DNA from: Marinihelvus sp963695135
GTDB lineage: Bacteria; Pseudomonadota; Gammaproteobacteria; Xanthomonadales; SZUA-36
Length of the DNA stretch: 64,000 nucleotides
NCBI GenBank assembly: GCA_963695135.1
Contig: CAVOGA010000003.1
Coordinates: 682,001-746,000 of the forward strand
Direction: 5' to 3'
Within the stretch, counting starts at the first letter, position 1. The number at the start of each line of letters is the position of its first letter. Positions 61,991 to 64,000 of the stretch are shown piece after piece. The notes under the pieces were generated by a model. The model was not told where the DNA came from, made no database searches, and was given only the letters and a program-made list of their open reading frames with translations. A program made the translations under genes and the position numbers.

Positions 61991-63116
61991 TCAGCTTTTC
62001 CAGGAGTCGACGTAGCCGGCCCACTCGGTGCGTTCGGCATCCGCAAAAACATCCAGCGCATCGCGCGTGTCGATCATGACCGCCACCTCGTTGGTGCCCG
62101 GGGCACTCTGTTCGAAGGCCTTGGTCAGCGCTTTCGGGATGGGGGCCATGGGTAAATCCGCAGGGGTGCAGTGTCATCATGCCCGGGTGGATGTTGTCGC
62201 GGCTGAAGAACTCACCCGCGTGGTAGAACAACACCTCGTCATAGTCGTCATTGTTATGAAAGAACGGCACTTTGAGCGCGCCGGGGTCGGTTTCAAACGG
62301 GCGTGGCACAAAGGTGCACACCACGAACCGGCCGGCCACGAAGGTCGTATGCGCCGAAGGCGGCAGGTGATAACGGTGGCTCATCAGGGGACGGATATCC
62401 CGCCAGTTGATGCGCACCGGCATCAGGTCACCGTGCCAGCCGGTTGCATCCAGCGGGTTGAAGGGATAGGTGATGGTCGTCAGTTCGTTGCGGCGCTTGA
62501 TCAGCACCTGCCATTCACTCTCGTCCTGCTGCGCCTTGAAGGCCTCGTCGATGAGCGGCGCGTCCAGCATCGCCGGATCGAAAATCGCATGCGGACCCAG
62601 CAGGCCCTTATCCGGCAGCATGTAGCTGGAGTTCGTGGCCTCGATCATGAGGATCTGCACCGGCTCGTTCACCTCGAGGCGCCACATCGTGCTGCGCGGC
62701 AACATGATGTAGTCCCCGTCGCGGAATTCCAGGTGGCCATAGTCGCAGTACAGGTGCCCGGCACCGGCATGAATGAACAGCAACTCGTCACCGTCCGCAT
62801 TGCGCACGAGCTGTTCCATGGACTGGTCCAGCGCCCAGAAGCGGACCTGCACGCTGGCGTTGCCGAGCAGCGCTTTGGCATCCCAGGGGCTCGGGCCGAA
62901 ATGGTCCAGGCGCGTGGTATCGAAGGCGCGAGGACGCAGGGGGCCCTCGAAGCGGGTCCAGCCGGTCGGGGGATGGCGGTGGTGCATGTGCGTTGCCGGC
63001 CCGAAGAAACCCTCCTTGCCCAGCTCGCGCTCAAACGTGCCCTCGGGCAGGTCCGCGTGGGCCTGGCGCGAGGCCTCACCTTCCACCCTTGGTGTTGCGA
63101 TCCAGCGTTTGCTCAT
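61991..63116 (-). CDS. hmgA: Homogentisate 1,2-dioxygenase-like protein, one frameshift
   Basis: The non-heme iron dioxygenase opens the homogentisate ring. HMHHRHPPTGWTRFEGPL, ELLFIHAGAGHLYCDYG, LEFRDGDYIMLPRST, FFHNNDDYDEVLFYHAGEFFSRDN and HPCGFTHGPHP (iron His/Glu region) support it. One extra base at 62136-62138 splits GPHP from KALTKAFEQSAPGTNEVAVMIDT. Corrected end is TGA at 61991-61993, about 375 residues; GGGGGAG precedes ATG 63116. Shorter than classical HmgA (about 430), like the bacterial short subgroup. Confidence 0.9.
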
Positions 63117-63132
63117 GACCCGCTCCCCCGAC

Positions 63133-64000
63133 TCAGAGTACGCCGCGGCGCATCTGGTCCAGCTCTATGGACTCAAACAGCGCGGTGAAGTTGCCCTCAC
63201 CGAAGCCCTTGTTGCCTTTGCGCTGGATGATCTCAAAGAAAATCGGACCGATGCTGGTGGTGGTAAAAATCTGCAGCAGCTGTTTTTTGCCGGTTTCGGG
63301 GTCCGCATCGATAAGAATGCGGTTTTTGCGCATACGTTCGACGTCTTCATCATGCTCCGGCACGCGGCGGTCAATGATTTCGTAGTAGGTATCCGGTGTG
63401 TTGAGAAACTCCAGCCCGGCATCACGCATGCCTTCAACGGTGGCATAAATGTCATCCGTGTACAGCGCAATGTGTTGTACGCCTTCGCCCTTGTACTCGT
63501 TCAGATACTCGTTGATCTGACTCTTCGGGTCTTCGCTTTCGTTGATCGGAATGCTGATGGAGCCATTGGCCGCTGTCATGGCGCGGGACTTCAAACCCGT
63601 CTGCTGGCCCTTGATATCGAAATAGCGCACCTCGTAAAACCCGAACAGGCGCTCGTAAAACCCGGCCCAGTCGTCCATGTTGCCGAAGTAAACGTTGTGG
63701 GTGAGGTGATCGATAAAGGTAAGCCCGAAACCCTTGTGGTTGGGATCCGCACCCTCGATCAGCTCGTATTCCCGGGCCCAGTTGCTGCCCTCCTTGCGAT
63801 CCACCAGGTAGAGCATGGAGCCGCCGATACCTGCGATACGCGGAACTTCCAGCGCGGCGCAGGGAATATCGCTCATGGACTCAGCGCCGTTGGCCAGGGT
63901 GCCCTGGTAGGCCTTCTGCGCATCTGCCACGCGCAGGCCGAAACCCGTGCAGCTGGGCCCGTGCTCAGCCGCAAAGCGGCTCGCAAAACTGTCGGGCACC
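63133..64000 (-). CDS. hpd: 4-hydroxyphenylpyruvate dioxygenase, 5' end beyond the window
   Basis: The enzyme converts 4-hydroxyphenylpyruvate to homogentisate. Visible iron-site blocks are THNVYFGNMDDWAGFYERLFGF (first His), EGVQHIALYTDDIYATVEGM (second His) and the C-terminal glutamate in TSIGPIFFEIIQRKGNKGFGEGNF. About 288 residues are present; the usual length of about 350 means roughly 60-70 N-terminal residues lie past position 64000. Stop TGA is 16 bases before the hmgA start, in one operon. Confidence 0.95.
   Translation of the reverse strand, partial: VPDSFASRFAAEHGPSCTGFGLRVADAQKAYQGTLANGAESMSDIPCAALEVPRIAGIGGSMLYLVDRKEGSNWAREYELIEGADPNHKGFGLTFIDHLTHNVYFGNMDDWAGFYERLFGFYEVRYFDIKGQQTGLKSRAMTAANGSISIPINESEDPKSQINEYLNEYKGEGVQHIALYTDDIYATVEGMRDAGLEFLNTPDTYYEIIDRRVPEHDEDVERMRKNRILIDADPETGKKQLLQIFTTTSIGPIFFEIIQRKGNKGFGEGNFTALFESIELDQMRRGVL

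Overview
The window is a GC-rich stretch of about 64 kb from what looks like a marine-type gammaproteobacterium. The order map-glnD-dapD-arsC-like-dapE, the PhoP/PhoQ-like pair with a PepSY gene, and a secreted protein of the kind I associate with Wenzhouxiangella-like or Xanthomonadales-related genomes all suggest this. The lineage is inference from gene content; no rRNA or tRNA gene was seen. Gene density is high and nearly everything is chromosomal housekeeping or catabolism. No phage, insertion sequence or CRISPR array is visible.

Layout: 0-2.3 kb mobA and fhs. 2.4-6.7 kb (minus) a tightly coupled five-gene operon: thermostable-hemolysin family protein, acyl-AMP ligase, heme-oxygenase-like diiron oxidase, SDR and an exported TPR-like protein. 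This is the best candidate for an undescribed small-molecule or lipid pathway. 7.1-12.1 kb envelope and secreted enzymes (metallophosphoesterase, large zinc protease, beta-barrel), TspO and dodecin. 12.3-15.1 kb lipid A/envelope modification (PAP2 phosphatase, EptA-type transferase, PsiE). 15.3-19.4 kb NhaC antiporter and polyamine genes (PLP decarboxylase divergent from a PuuA-like ligase). 19.4-22 kb clpB. 22.3-25.4 kb a secreted amidohydrolase-like pseudoenzyme and an Old Yellow Enzyme. 25.5-31.4 kb dapE, arsC-like, dapD, glnD, map. 31.6-36.1 kb an RND efflux pair. 36-41.5 kb prmC, rmuC, mazG, and a PhoQ/PhoP-like system with PepSY. 41.6-45.2 kb a secreted protein, an amidinotransferase-family hydrolase with dusA, a decayed ABC-2 permease with a heptamer tandem repeat, and a lone cNMP-binding protein. 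45.3-50.7 kb ETF-QO, etfB, etfA and acetoacetyl-CoA synthetase. 50.8-55.6 kb a secreted amidohydrolase, DUF1415, and a two-subunit sodium:solute symporter. 55.6-58.5 kb reverse transsulfuration enzymes and YdcH. 58.8-60.2 kb two DUF4398 lipoproteins. 60.3-64 kb the homogentisate pathway (maiA, fahA, hmgA, hpd), with hpd cut by the window end.

Functional themes are tyrosine, fatty-acid and acetoacetate catabolism feeding the ETF/quinone chain, lysine/peptidoglycan precursor synthesis with nitrogen sensing, and envelope remodelling.

A striking property of the sequence is that many conserved genes (fhs twice, dapD, glnD, map, the RND pump, the PepSY gene, the 41.6 kb secreted protein three times, the amidinotransferase, etfA, cbs, fahA, hmgA) are split by what looks like one extra base each, often in short homopolymers. 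I read these mainly as sequencing or assembly insertion errors and annotate the genes as single frame-disrupted loci.
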